A DNA stretch of 14,269 nt, from the NCBI GenBank assembly GCA_036566745.1, contig DATCVR010000077.1, positions 1 through 14,269 on the forward strand, written 5' to 3'. A program made the translations under genes and the position numbers. The notes below the pieces were generated by a model that searched no databases, was not told where the DNA came from, and saw nothing but the letters and a program-made list of their open reading frames with translations. Of this stretch, positions 1 to 6,422 are shown in pieces; position 1 is the first letter of the stretch, and each line of letters begins with the position of its first letter. Source of the DNA: DATCVR01 sp036566745 (GTDB lineage: Bacteria > Actinomycetota > Actinomycetes > Jiangellales > Jiangellaceae).

Positions 1-1331
1 GTCGGCGCGGCACCGTCGCCCGCAGGCTCCTGGGTGGTGGGGGCCGGAGCAGCAGGCGAGCCCGCATCCCGCTCGGGCGCCGGAGGGAGAGCACCCGGGC
101 CGGGAGCGGGGGCTGGGTCGGGGAGTCTGCGGGCGGGGAGCCGGTAGGCGTCGCGGAGGAACGCCTCCAGATCGTCATCGATCGTGATCGCGCCGACGGA
201 GATCAGAGTTTGCAGGGACTCGGCGGTGAGTTCCTGCCGCTGTCCCACATCCGTGCACACCACGCGGGGGGCGGGTTCGGTGTCGCCCCAGTTCATGTCG
301 ACGAGGTCGGTGACCGCGCCGGTCAATCCGGGCTGCCCGCTGGTGGCGGTGTTGGCGAGTTCGTCGGCGACGGCCTGCAGCGACAGCATGAACTGGTCGA
401 TGAGGGAATCGCCGAGCGCACGAGACCCGGTTTCGGTTTGGCCGAGGTCGAGGAATCCGGCGAGCGCCGCGGTGGACATCTGCTGGTCGAGGTAGCGGAT
501 CATCTCCAGGGCGTCGGGCGCCGACCCGGTCATGCCGGTGATGTTGAGCTTGAACCCGGCGGGGAGGCCGACGCCGGCGGTGTCTCCGACGCGCATGGCG
601 GAGGCGAGGCGTTGGGCTTCGGCGACTTGGGCGGGGTTGGCGCCGGGTGGTGCTTCGACGTTGGGGACGCCCATGCCGAAGCGGCGGATGCTGGTGGCGT
701 TGACCCGCCACATCTCGTGTTTGAGGAGCCAGGGGCCGTAGGCGTCGCGAAGGAGGCTCTTGCCGGTCCAGGTGGCGCCTTCGCGTTCGTGGGCGTACCA
801 GAGGAGCCGGTTGGCGGGGATCGCGGCGCTGACCCCGTACTCCTGCCGGATCTCCTTGATGGTGCCGTCGCGGTTGAGGTCGATGCTGCCGATCGTCCAC
901 GGCATGCGTTCGCCCAGGTTGACCAGGCGGGCCTGCCCATTGCGGATCTCGTAGCGGCGCTCGAACACCATCGAGCCGAACGTCAACGACAGCAGGGCAA
1001 GGCGGAGGTGTTCGCCCCAGTTCACGCCGCGGCGGCGGGCCGGGCCGGGCTTGGCGTCGCCGCCGAGGATGGGGAGGCCGAGGTCGTCGGCGACGACCTG
1101 GACGACTTCGTCGCGGCAGCCTGCGGGGTCGATGGCCCAGGTGGCTCGGCGGATGGGCAGGGAGTAGGCCTTGAGGATGGCGGCGAGGCGGGGGTCGTGG
1201 CGCATCCGGGAGTACATCTGGACGCTGGTGGGCCACATGAGGTCGGGGACGTGCTCGTTGACGTCGACCCATTGGGAGGCGATGACGTCGCGCATGTCGA
1301 TGGTGCCGATGTCGCGGGTGGGGACGGCCAC
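1..1331 (-). CDS. Phage portal protein, DUF935 / Mu gp29-like (3' end cut by window)
   Basis: This is the portal protein, which forms the dodecameric ring at the capsid vertex where the terminase docks and DNA passes. Translating the complementary strand gives 443 residues before the left window edge. I recognise the actinophage portal pattern. Early residues include MWPTSVQMYSRM and LPIRRATWAIDP, then a core with WGEHLRLALLSLTFGSMVFE (about 105-124), and later TGKSLLRDAYGPWLLKHEMW and GMGVPNVEAP. The visible C-terminus becomes rich in Pro and Ala, as in portal tails. I prefer the GTG at 1331 because GGGGGTGAG lies about 4 bases upstream; a GTG at 1340 is also possible. It lies downstream of the terminase on the same strand, the usual late order, but an opposite-strand gene separates them. 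The family assignment is from motif memory, not a search. Confidence 0.9.
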   Translation of the reverse strand, partial: MAVPTRDIGTIDMRDVIASQWVDVNEHVPDLMWPTSVQMYSRMRHDPRLAAILKAYSLPIRRATWAIDPAGCRDEVVQVVADDLGLPILGGDAKPGPARRRGVNWGEHLRLALLSLTFGSMVFERRYEIRNGQARLVNLGERMPWTIGSIDLNRDGTIKEIRQEYGVSAAIPANRLLWYAHEREGATWTGKSLLRDAYGPWLLKHEMWRVNATSIRRFGMGVPNVEAPPGANPAQVAEAQRLASAMRVGDTAGVGLPAGFKLNITGMTGSAPDALEMIRYLDQQMSTAALAGFLDLGQTETGSRALGDSLIDQFMLSLQAVADELANTATSGQPGLTGAVTDLVDMNWGDTEPAPRVVCTDVGQRQELTAESLQTLISVGAITIDDDLEAFLRDAYRLPARRLPDPAPAPGPGALPPAPERDAGSPAAPAPTTQEPAGDGAAP

Positions 1332-1360
1332 GAGACTCACCCCCTCGCCAGTGCTGGTTC

Positions 1361-1366
1361 TACGCT
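1361..1366 (+). promoter_or_regulatory. Candidate -10 (TACGCT) of a leaderless transcript
   Basis: TACGCT fits the actinobacterial TAnnnT -10 consensus and ends 6 bases before the ATG at 1373. Transcription would therefore start at or next to the start codon, giving a leaderless mRNA. I see no convincing -35 hexamer. The GGGGTG just before the ATG is too close to act as a normal ribosome binding site, which also favours leaderless initiation. Confidence 0.45.
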
Positions 1367-1372
1367 GGGGTG

Positions 1373-1543
1373 ATGAGCGAGCTCGAAGAGCGTCTGAGTC
1401 AGGCCGAGGAGATCATCCGGGCGAAGAATCGGCTGATCGACGCCATGTACAACTCGGATCTCTCGGTGTCCTGGCCGCGAGACGCTGACGAGTTGGAGGG
1501 CGCGTACCAGGAGCGCTATGGGGTGAAGCTGGAACTCGACTGA
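1373..1543 (+). CDS. 56-aa coiled-coil protein encoded opposite the late genes
   Basis: The translation is MSELEERLSQAEEIIRAKNR followed by LIDAMYNSDLSVSWPRDADE and LEGAYQERYGVKLELD. The first 25 residues form a heptad-like amphipathic helix; the second half is acidic and ends in a YQERYGVKLELD segment. The composition is protein-like, unlike the Arg/Pro-rich translations of non-coding frames here. It fills the gap between the terminase (its stop codon lies 3 bases away, convergent) and the portal (divergent start) and points against both. A TAnnnT box 6 bases before the ATG suggests its own leaderless promoter, so it could be expressed independently of the late operon, as morons are. I do not recognise the family. 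It might be a prophage-expressed small regulator, but that is inference. Confidence 0.72.
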   Translation: MSELEERLSQAEEIIRAKNRLIDAMYNSDLSVSWPRDADELEGAYQERYGVKLELD

Positions 1544-1546
1544 GTT

Positions 1547-3181
1547 CTAGTAGTTCAGCGACATGAAGTCGGTGCCGTTCGGCGACGCCCCCGTGGCCGC
1601 CGCGAACACCTGAGCGATCACACCATCATCCGCACGACCCGCACCCCGCCGCGCAGCCACAGCCTCAGCCGACTCCTGCGGCAGCCAGTGCGCCGACACC
1701 ACCCGCGCCGCATAGCTGAATGTGTCGACCTGGTCATCGTGCGCCCCGCTGGGGAACGCGGCCAGCTCGTCGCACCACTCGTCCAGCCACGATGCTCCGG
1801 CAGGAAACCATGCCCGCCCGGCCTTGGCCTTGGACGTGGCGGGGATCGCGCGGGTCACCTTGTCGGTGTCCGCGGCCACGGGCTCCACCGGGATCCCGGC
1901 CCGGGTCGCATCGATCACCATCGTGCTGCTGATGAACGACTTCTCCACGAACACGCTGGACAGCGCCCACCGGGAGACGAGCGGCCGTGCTGCATCCCAG
2001 TGGTCCTCCTCGACCACCCGCACCCGCACCCGATCGAGGAGGATCAGGTCCCCGTCCGGGCTGATCGCCCACGCGGCGACGACCGTCCAGTCCGCGCTCG
2101 TCTTCACCGATGCGGCAAGGTCGACGGTCGCGAACCGCCAGCAGTCATCCAGGTGAACGACCCGGCCGCTGAGGTCGACGCGCGCCCCGCCGAGCACGCC
2201 ATGCCGGGACCCGTCGGCCGGCATCTCGTGCCAGTACCGGAAGGTGTTCCGGCGGAACAGGTTGCCCTCGGCCGCGACCGGATTCTGCTGGTAGACCGAC
2301 CGCCACACGTACGGGGACCGGACCTCGTGCAGGCCGTGGAAGTAGCCGGGCTTGCGGCCCTGCACCGAGACGAGTTCCTCGCCCGGGCGTCGGCCGAGCG
2401 GGTCCGGGCCGTCGGCGACCCACAGGGTTTGCTCGGCGCCGTCGCCGCCCTTGACGACGGTGTCCTTGCCCGCGATCGCCGGGACGCTGACCACGCGCCA
2501 GCGCCCGGGCTCGTGCTTGAGGAGGCGGCCGGCGAGATCGTCCTCGTGCCAGCGAGTCATCATCACCACGACCTTGCCGCGCGACGACAGGCGGGTGGAG
2601 CCGTTGGACTCCCACCAGTCCCAGGCGGCGTCCCGGTAGGTAGGCGACTCGGCCTCGGCGCGACCTCGGAAGGGGTCGTCGATGATGAGGACGTCGACGG
2701 GTTCGCCGGTGATGCCGCCGCCGATGCCGACGCAGATGATGCCGCCGCCTTGCTCGGTCTCCCAGTGGCCCGCGGCGCGGGTGTCGGGCCGCAGGCGGAT
2801 GCCGAGCTGGGGGTTGGCACGGAGGTCGCGGAGGACAGCCTTGCCCCAGCGGAGGGCTTTGCGGTCGTTGTAGGAGACGATCGCGATGCGCAGGGTGGGG
2901 TCGTGTTCGAGGAGCCAGGTCGGGAAGCGGCGGCTCACCCGCTGGGACTTGCCCTCTTGCGGCGGCATGTAGAGCTGGACCCGGTCCACGTCGCCGTCGG
3001 CGAGCTCGACCAGTTCGCGGTCGATGAGGTCGAGCGCCGGCGTCTGCTTGGTGGTGTGGTCGATGGCCTTCGCGAGCGCGCCGGGGGTCGCCCACTTCCG
3101 TGCCTTGGGCGGGGGTGGTGGTGCGAGTTGGCGGAGCATGGCTTCGGCGACGCCGCGGATGGGGTCGAGGGTGACCGCCAT
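1547..3181 (-). CDS. terL: Terminase large subunit (DNA-packaging ATPase and nuclease)
   Basis: This motor protein cuts phage DNA and pumps it through the portal. The 544 residues carry both domains. The ATPase has a Walker A-like PPQEGKSQ (73-80), a Walker B DVLIIDD (163-169) and a TRWHEDD coupling segment (209-215). The RNase H-like nuclease has candidate acidic residues at D354 (VDLAAS), E413 (FVEKS) and D482/D483 (HDDQVDTFSYA). Length is typical of complete TerL. I chose the ATG at 3181 because it overlaps the stop of the upstream HTH gene in TGATG. The open frame continues upstream to 3517, but that extension is Arg/Pro-rich and lies over the HTH gene. The next gene on this strand is the portal protein. 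Confidence 0.95.
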   Translation of the reverse strand: MAVTLDPIRGVAEAMLRQLAPPPPPKARKWATPGALAKAIDHTTKQTPALDLIDRELVELADGDVDRVQLYMPPQEGKSQRVSRRFPTWLLEHDPTLRIAIVSYNDRKALRWGKAVLRDLRANPQLGIRLRPDTRAAGHWETEQGGGIICVGIGGGITGEPVDVLIIDDPFRGRAEAESPTYRDAAWDWWESNGSTRLSSRGKVVVMMTRWHEDDLAGRLLKHEPGRWRVVSVPAIAGKDTVVKGGDGAEQTLWVADGPDPLGRRPGEELVSVQGRKPGYFHGLHEVRSPYVWRSVYQQNPVAAEGNLFRRNTFRYWHEMPADGSRHGVLGGARVDLSGRVVHLDDCWRFATVDLAASVKTSADWTVVAAWAISPDGDLILLDRVRVRVVEEDHWDAARPLVSRWALSSVFVEKSFISSTMVIDATRAGIPVEPVAADTDKVTRAIPATSKAKAGRAWFPAGASWLDEWCDELAAFPSGAHDDQVDTFSYAARVVSAHWLPQESAEAVAARRGAGRADDGVIAQVFAAATGASPNGTDFMSLNY

Positions 3182-3399
3182 CAGGCAGCAGCCGTCGCGT
3201 CCGCGGGCTGGCGGTTGCGGCGGCCGGCCTGCTTGGAGAGGGCGTCGGCGGCGACGAGGTCGACGAGGACGGTACCGCGGTAGGTCATGCGGTCGATGCG
3301 TCCGTCCCTCGCCCAGTTGCGGATGGTCCGTTCCGGGCGCTTTGTGACGAGTGCGACGTCGGCGACGGGGCGGAAGCGTGCGGGCGGCTTGGGGCGCAT
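3181..3399 (-). CDS. Small helix-turn-helix protein upstream of the terminase
   Basis: This 72-aa basic protein contains a predicted HTH of the excisionase/MerR-like type, around VADVALVTKRPERTIRNWAR (12-31) followed by DGRIDRMTYRGTVLVDL. The C-terminus is basic (KQAGRRNRQ). It is translationally coupled to the terminase by TGATG, and GGGGGTGGAC precedes its ATG. A small DNA-binding protein directly before TerL is where many phages encode the terminase small subunit, which recognises the packaging site. At 72 residues it is short for a canonical TerS and has no visible oligomerisation domain. It may be a minimal TerS analogue or a late-operon DNA-binding regulator. Confidence 0.8.
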   Translation of the reverse strand: MRPKPPARFRPVADVALVTKRPERTIRNWARDGRIDRMTYRGTVLVDLVAADALSKQAGRRNRQPADATAAA

Positions 3400-3420
3400 C
3401 GTCCACCCCCTCGAATGCGA

Positions 3421-3446
3421 AAGGCCCGGCTGGTGGGCCGGGCCTT
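3421..3446 (-). terminator. 10-bp GC-rich hairpin directly before the late module
   Basis: The arms AAGGCCCGGC (3421-3430) and GCCGGGCCTT (3437-3446) are perfect complements around a 6-base loop. Read leftward, the stem ends in CCTTTCG, a poor U tract. It sits 21 bases before the start codon of the HTH gene. It could terminate transcripts from the accessory genes to the right, or act as an attenuator in the late leader. Confidence 0.55.
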
Positions 3447-3456
3447 GCAGGGTCGT

Positions 3457-3476
3457 ACCTGGCTGCGAAGACAGGT
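3457..3476. other. Imperfect hairpin with GCGA tetraloop in the late leader
   Basis: ACCTGGCT and AGACAGGT pair with one mismatch around GCGA, a GNRA-type loop on the plus strand. On the leftward transcript the loop would be TCGC. It lies between the candidate late promoter and the strong hairpin at 3421-3446. The role is unknown; it may be a leader structure or protein-binding site. Confidence 0.3.
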
Positions 3477-3523
3477 GTAGTGGGGTAATCGTGACTTAAG
3501 GGCTCGGATCTTGTCAACTACAC
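3475..3523. repeat. 7-bp inverted repeat flanking the candidate late promoter
   Basis: GTGTAGT at 3475-3481 and ACTACAC at 3517-3523 are perfect complements separated by 35 bases. The arms fall just outside the -35 and near the expected transcription start of the leftward promoter, so they may be operator half-sites. Seven-bp pairs this close can arise by chance. Confidence 0.3.
3488..3517 (-). promoter_or_regulatory. Candidate leftward promoter for the terminase/portal module
   Basis: The complementary strand has a perfect -35 TTGACA (3517-3512), followed after 18 bases by CACGAT (3493-3488), a weak -10 that keeps the conserved A and final T. Expected transcription start is near 3481, leaving a leader of about 80 bases before the HTH gene. 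This is the only clear TTGACA I noticed in a gap in the window. Confidence 0.4.
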
Positions 3524-3579
3524 GCCGTGAGTATTTCCGGTTGTCGAACCACGGGCGCGGCGTCAGCGAGCCGATCCGG

Positions 3580-3816
3580 TCAAGCCTGGCGGCCTCTCTC
3601 CAGCCTATTAAGAGCCTCCATGGCTTCCATCAGCTTCGCTGTCATGTCCTTGACGTGCTCGGTCTCGATGCGGGTGGGGATGCGGCCCTGGTGGAGATTG
3701 CGGACCATGCCGGAGGCGCCGCGGGCGAGACGCTGCGCAGCGTCGTTGGCGGTGGACCATGCGGCCCCGAACTCGCTGGGGCGGCCCAGGTCAGAGCCGG
3801 TGGTGGGGGTGGACAT
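3580..3816 (-). CDS. 78-aa hypothetical helical protein
   Basis: No family is recognised. The sequence begins MSTPTTGSDLGRPSEFGAAW, continues through a helix-prone middle (TANDAAQRLARGASGMVRNL) and ends in a Met/Ala/Glu-rich helix, KLMEAMEALNRLERGRQA. I chose the ATG at 3816 because AGGAAGG lies 6 bases upstream; a GTG immediately before it is less well spaced. It is the last gene of the accessory leftward block before the late leader. There is no signal peptide, membrane segment or Cys cluster. Confidence 0.7.
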   Translation of the reverse strand: MSTPTTGSDLGRPSEFGAAWSTANDAAQRLARGASGMVRNLHQGRIPTRIETEHVKDMTAKLMEAMEALNRLERGRQA

Positions 3817-3871
3817 CACGTACCTTCCTGGTCATCGGGGAGTTCGATCTGATCGACCACAGCAATGAGGG

Positions 3872-4528
3872 TCACTCCCAGGTGTCGGTCACCGTGTAGA
3901 TACCTCCGGGCCCGACCGCCACCGGCACCGACCGCACCGCCGACCCGGCCCGGTCTTCCTGACACCTGTCAGCGGAGCACCACGCCACCCGGCGCACAGC
4001 GGAGCGCAGCACCGTCTGGACGAACAGCGCGCGGTGCGTGATGACCTTCGCCCCGCAGACGATGCAGTAGTCGAACGACCCGTGCCCCTCGGTCCCCTTG
4101 ATGAGGTCGGCGGGCGGTGTCTGCCCGTCGCCCGGGGTGAGGGCGCGCATCGCGATCTCTGCCAGGTCGTCGGCGCGGAAGTCGGTGAAGTCGTCTGCGG
4201 CGCGGCGGAACGCCTGTTGCAGCCGCTCCTCCAGCGTCCCGTCGAGCGCGGGCACCGCCGCGTAGAGCTCGCCGCTCGCGCCCTCGGCGACCCACCACCA
4301 GCCCCCGCCGACGACCTGGGCCGTGGTCCGCAGCTCCGATCCCCGCGCCTTCCGCAGGGTGATCTCCTCTGGGGTCTGGCCGTCCGTCCACCGCCATACC
4401 CGGAAGTCGTCCGGGCCGCCCTGCCAGTTCGGCAGCGAGATGCACCGGAGGGTCTCGGTCAGGTCCTCCAGTGTCCGGAACTCGGGCGGGCAGTCGTGGA
4501 GCTGGACGACGAAGCGCAGGTCGTTCAT
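3872..4528 (-). CDS. 218-aa hypothetical protein with C-terminal Cys-pair site
   Basis: Unrecognised. The N-terminal half is an alpha/beta-looking domain with Trp-rich stretches (VWRWTDGQTPEEI, then GGGWWWVAEG at 74-83). The C-terminal part has CIVC (155-158) and CSADRC (184-189), a spacing that could bind one zinc ion. The second of two close ATGs (4528) is preferred because GAAGG lies 6 bases before it, whereas the ATG at 4534 would abut the same Shine-Dalgarno. The gene has its own leader, with a box at 4548-4561 and a 15-bp hairpin at 4563-4602, so it may be expressed separately from its upstream neighbour. Confidence 0.8.
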   Translation of the reverse strand: MNDLRFVVQLHDCPPEFRTLEDLTETLRCISLPNWQGGPDDFRVWRWTDGQTPEEITLRKARGSELRTTAQVVGGGWWWVAEGASGELYAAVPALDGTLEERLQQAFRRAADDFTDFRADDLAEIAMRALTPGDGQTPPADLIKGTEGHGSFDYCIVCGAKVITHRALFVQTVLRSAVRRVAWCSADRCQEDRAGSAVRSVPVAVGPGGIYTVTDTWE

Positions 4529-4547
4529 GGGCATCCTTCGGTCGATC

Positions 4548-4561
4548 GGGTGGTCTGGCGC
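4548..4561 (-). repeat. Leader box GCGCCAGACCACCC, copy 1
   Basis: On the leftward transcript GCGCCAGACCACCC lies 19 bases before the ATG at 4528, just after the hairpin at 4563-4602. The same 14 bases recur exactly at 6887-6900, 20 bases before another ATG, and related boxes occur at 5426-5439 and 6363-6376. Confidence 0.55.
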
Positions 4562-4562
4562 G

Positions 4563-4602
4563 TCCGGGGCGCTCCGCGACAGGTGGTGCGGAGCGCCCCG
4601 GA
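4563..4602. terminator. Perfect 15-bp hairpin between accessory genes
   Basis: TCCGGGGCGCTCCGC (4563-4577) pairs perfectly with GCGGAGCGCCCCGGA (4588-4602) around a 10-base loop. It lies 7 bases past the stop of the gene at 4610-5389 and before the next leader. There is no U tract, but many actinobacterial terminators lack one. Confidence 0.7.
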
Positions 4603-4609
4603 AAGCTGA

Positions 4610-5389
4610 TCAGGCGGTGCGGGCCGGCTCGGCGAGGCCGACGCCCTCGGTGACCGACTCCTCCTCGACCCGGAACAGGTACGTCCCGAACCGCTCCTCG
4701 ACCTCCGCCGACTGCTCGACGATCTCCAGCCGGTAGGTGCGCTCCCACGTGCGGACCTCGATCGGCGCGATGTCCGTCCCGGCGACGTGGGTGTCGTGGT
4801 GGTGCACGGCCCAGGAGCGGGCGAAGTCGCGCAGGGTGCCGGCCTCCAGGCAGGCGGGGACGGCGAGGCCCTGCCACACGTACCAGCGGGGGCCGTCGTG
4901 GTTGCGGTTCGGGCAGGGGAACTGGTGGCCGGTGATGGTGATGTCGTCGAGGATGTCGGTCGCGTCGGGCGGGCAGGCGCACGCCGTGGCTCGCTGCTCG
5001 TCCGGCGCCGCCCCGCGCGAGTACCGGGCGAGCTGCTCGGCCGTACCCGGCACAACCCGGCCCGCGCGCAGGCTGCCGTCCTTCGCGATCGCCGCGACCG
5101 CCCGCACCAGCACCTCCGGGGCCGGGACCGCGCCCAGGTACAGCGCCGTGTGCATCAACCGCCGCTCCAACTCCGGCCCGTGGAGGGCCACCACCCAACC
5201 CGCGGCGTACTGCAGGGCCAGGCCCGGCGCCCCGTACCCGTCGGCGAGGGCGTCCGGGAGGACGATCTCGGCCTTCAGCTCCTCCGGGTGCTGGGGCGGC
5301 ACCTCCACCTTGTGCCCGGCCTCGGTCAGCGCGGCTGCGACGGCGGCGATGTAGCCGTCCACCATCTCGCGGGTGATCTCGGTCTCCAT
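4610..5389 (-). CDS. 259-aa hypothetical accessory protein
   Basis: Unrecognised. It starts METEITREMVDGYIAAVAAA, an amphipathic helical region, followed by mixed alpha/beta sequence with a hydrophobic APGLALQYAAGWVVALHGPE around 54-73. The centre has CACP (137-140) and CPNRNHDGPRW (159-169), a possible metal site, then HHHDTH (196-201). The C-terminal segment (WERTYRLEIVEQ onward) is acidic. I chose ATG 5389 because the Shine-Dalgarno GGAG lies 8 bases upstream; the ATG at 5395 leaves only 2 bases. A hairpin and CCAGACC box precede it and a second hairpin follows, so it appears to be an independent cassette. Confidence 0.8.
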   Translation of the reverse strand: METEITREMVDGYIAAVAAALTEAGHKVEVPPQHPEELKAEIVLPDALADGYGAPGLALQYAAGWVVALHGPELERRLMHTALYLGAVPAPEVLVRAVAAIAKDGSLRAGRVVPGTAEQLARYSRGAAPDEQRATACACPPDATDILDDITITGHQFPCPNRNHDGPRWYVWQGLAVPACLEAGTLRDFARSWAVHHHDTHVAGTDIAPIEVRTWERTYRLEIVEQSAEVEERFGTYLFRVEEESVTEGVGLAEPARTA

Positions 5390-5425
5390 GTGCATCTCTC
5401 CTGTCTGGCAGCGCGTTGCCGCCCT

Positions 5426-5439
5426 GGGGGTCTGGTGTC
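5426..5439 (-). repeat. Leader box, diverged copy (GACACCAGACCCCC)
   Basis: The core CCAGACC matches the exact copies at 4548-4561 and 6887-6900; flanks differ. As at copy 1, it sits immediately after a 15-bp hairpin on the leftward transcript and before the Shine-Dalgarno of the next gene, here with a longer gap. A second partial match, GCTGCCAGACA, lies at 5403-5413. Confidence 0.4.
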
Positions 5440-5440
5440 A

Positions 5441-5479
5441 CGCAGGGTGCTCCGCCACGGGGCAGCGGAGCACCCTGCG
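5441..5479. terminator. Perfect 15-bp hairpin between accessory genes
   Basis: CGCAGGGTGCTCCGC (5441-5455) pairs perfectly with GCGGAGCACCCTGCG (5465-5479) around a 9-base loop. It begins just past the stop of the gene at 5485-5970. The inner stem GCTCCGC/GCGGAGC is shared with the hairpin at 4563-4602. Confidence 0.7.
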
Positions 5480-5484
5480 CGGCG

Positions 5485-5970
5485 TCAGAGCCACCGCCAG
5501 TACTGCTCGTGCTCCCGGGCCCTGCGCAACAACCACACCTCCGCCGACAGACCAACCCGCTCGGCAGCGTCCGGCGCGACGCGCACCGCCGCCGTCTCCC
5601 ACCGCGCCGCGTCCTCCTCGGCGTCGTCGGCCTCGTCCGGGTCCCACGCCGGAGCGACCAGGACCCGCGCGTGCGCCGCCCGGAACTCGTTCACCGCCTT
5701 CCATTGGGATGCGACCTGGACGTCGTCCGGGTGCGGCAACCTGACGTCGACCATCTCGGTCTCGCTCAGCATCGCCTCGCCCCGCTCGTTCGCCCGGGCC
5801 ATCACGGCGAGGGCTTCGGAGGTGGTGAAGCCGCGGTCGACCAGGAGCCCGGCGACCTCGGCCGGGCCGGCGTCCACCGCCAGCGGGCCCTCCGTCTCGG
5901 TGGGCGCCGTGACCGTGAACCGCGCCGACTCCGTCCGCGTCCGGTCAGCGGTCCGCCTGATCAACAACAT
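5485..5970 (-). CDS. 161-aa hypothetical protein with acidic middle
   Basis: Unrecognised. It starts with basic MLLIRRTADRTRTESARF, continues through a helical region (EVAGLLVDRGFTTSEALAVM) and has an acidic stretch, DPDEADDAEED, before a helical C-terminus ending REHEQYWRWL. GGAGGAG lies 6 bases before the ATG at 5970, a strong and well-placed ribosome site. It follows the 5985-6347 gene by only 14 bases with no hairpin, so those two genes are probably co-transcribed, unlike their neighbours. Confidence 0.78.
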   Translation of the reverse strand: MLLIRRTADRTRTESARFTVTAPTETEGPLAVDAGPAEVAGLLVDRGFTTSEALAVMARANERGEAMLSETEMVDVRLPHPDDVQVASQWKAVNEFRAAHARVLVAPAWDPDEADDAEEDAARWETAAVRVAPDAAERVGLSAEVWLLRRAREHEQYWRWL

Positions 5971-5984
5971 TCCGTCTCCTCCGC

Positions 5985-6347
5985 TCAGGCCGTCACGATG
6001 CGGCTGGCGTTCAACTCGTCCGCGATCTCAATCGCCAGGCGCAGCGACGCGCACGGGATCCGCTTGCGGGTCGGGGACTGCCCGCGGACATGGGCCGTGT
6101 CGAACACGCTCGCCGGGTACCACCAGGACGGGCCGCTCGACACCACGTACCGGGGCTTGTGAACCAGCTCGAAGACCAGCCGGTCGACCAGCATGTCGGC
6201 GTCCGCGTCATCGACGTGGTCACGCTCCACCACCAGGTCGCCGGTGCGGGCGTCGTGGATCCGGATACAGCAGGTCTCACGGCCACGGCCCGTGATGTGG
6301 ATGGTGTGGGGACCGCGGGTGATGGTCTGGTCGAGCGGCTGAATCAT
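5985..6347 (-). CDS. 120-aa hypothetical protein
   Basis: Unrecognised. The sequence looks like a small beta-rich domain: ITRGPHTIHITGRGRETCCI, then IHDARTGDLVVERDHVDDAD, then a helix (MLVDRLVFELVHKPRYVV). The C-terminal part ends in a helix LRLAIEIADELNASRIVTA. GGAAGGAG lies 5 bases before the ATG. A hairpin (6384-6412) and a diverged leader box (6363-6376) precede it, and it is followed closely by the 161-aa gene. There are no membrane segments or catalytic motifs that I can name. Confidence 0.78.
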   Translation of the reverse strand: MIQPLDQTITRGPHTIHITGRGRETCCIRIHDARTGDLVVERDHVDDADADMLVDRLVFELVHKPRYVVSSGPSWWYPASVFDTAHVRGQSPTRKRIPCASLRLAIEIADELNASRIVTA

Positions 6348-6362
6348 GACGGCTCCTTCCGT

Positions 6363-6376
6363 GGGGGGTTTGGCGT
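6363..6376 (-). repeat. Leader box, diverged copy (ACGCCAAACCCCCC)
   Basis: Eleven of fourteen bases match the exact copies at 4548-4561 and 6887-6900. It lies 15 bases before the ATG at 6347 and 7 bases after the hairpin at 6384-6412 on the leftward transcript. Confidence 0.4.
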
Positions 6377-6383
6377 CCTGTCC

Positions 6384-6412
6384 CCGGGCCCGTCCGTGCT
6401 GGGCGGGCCCGG
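6384..6412. terminator. 12-bp hairpin between accessory genes
   Basis: CCGGGCCCGTCC (6384-6395) pairs with GGGCGGGCCCGG (6401-6412) with one T-G wobble around a 5-base loop. It lies 10 bases past the stop of the 263-aa gene. It is a candidate intrinsic terminator without a U tract. Confidence 0.65.
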
Positions 6413-6422
6413 CCGCAGGGCG

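Noticed and set aside
175..1272. Long minus-strand frame over the portal gene
   Set aside because: Its translation is almost all Arg, Pro, His and Gly, typical of a shifted frame of GC-rich coding DNA; the overlapping frame gives a recognisable portal protein.
1541..1560. Short repeat around the converging stops (GAGTTCTAGTAGTTC)
   Set aside because: The symmetry is weak and mostly direct, with no stable stem, so I do not call a terminator there.
1688..3283. 531-aa plus-strand frame opposite the terminase
   Set aside because: Antisense shadow of a gene with clear terminase motifs; low-complexity Gly/Ala/Val/Asp-rich translation and no ribosome site.
3182..3517. N-terminal extension of the terminase frame
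   Set aside because: The extension is Arg/Pro-rich and lies over the coupled HTH gene; TGATG at 3179-3183 supports the ATG at 3181.
3475..3550. tRNA-like stretch (GTGTAGT...ACTACAC, GGTTGTCGAACC)
   Set aside because: The 7-bp ends enclose only 49 bases, and the GGTT...GAACC part does not form a proper T arm with a 7-base loop on either strand.
3969..5555. 528-aa minus-strand frame across two genes
   Set aside because: Arg/Pro/Gly-rich shifted frame running over two protein-like genes, their ribosome sites and two hairpins.
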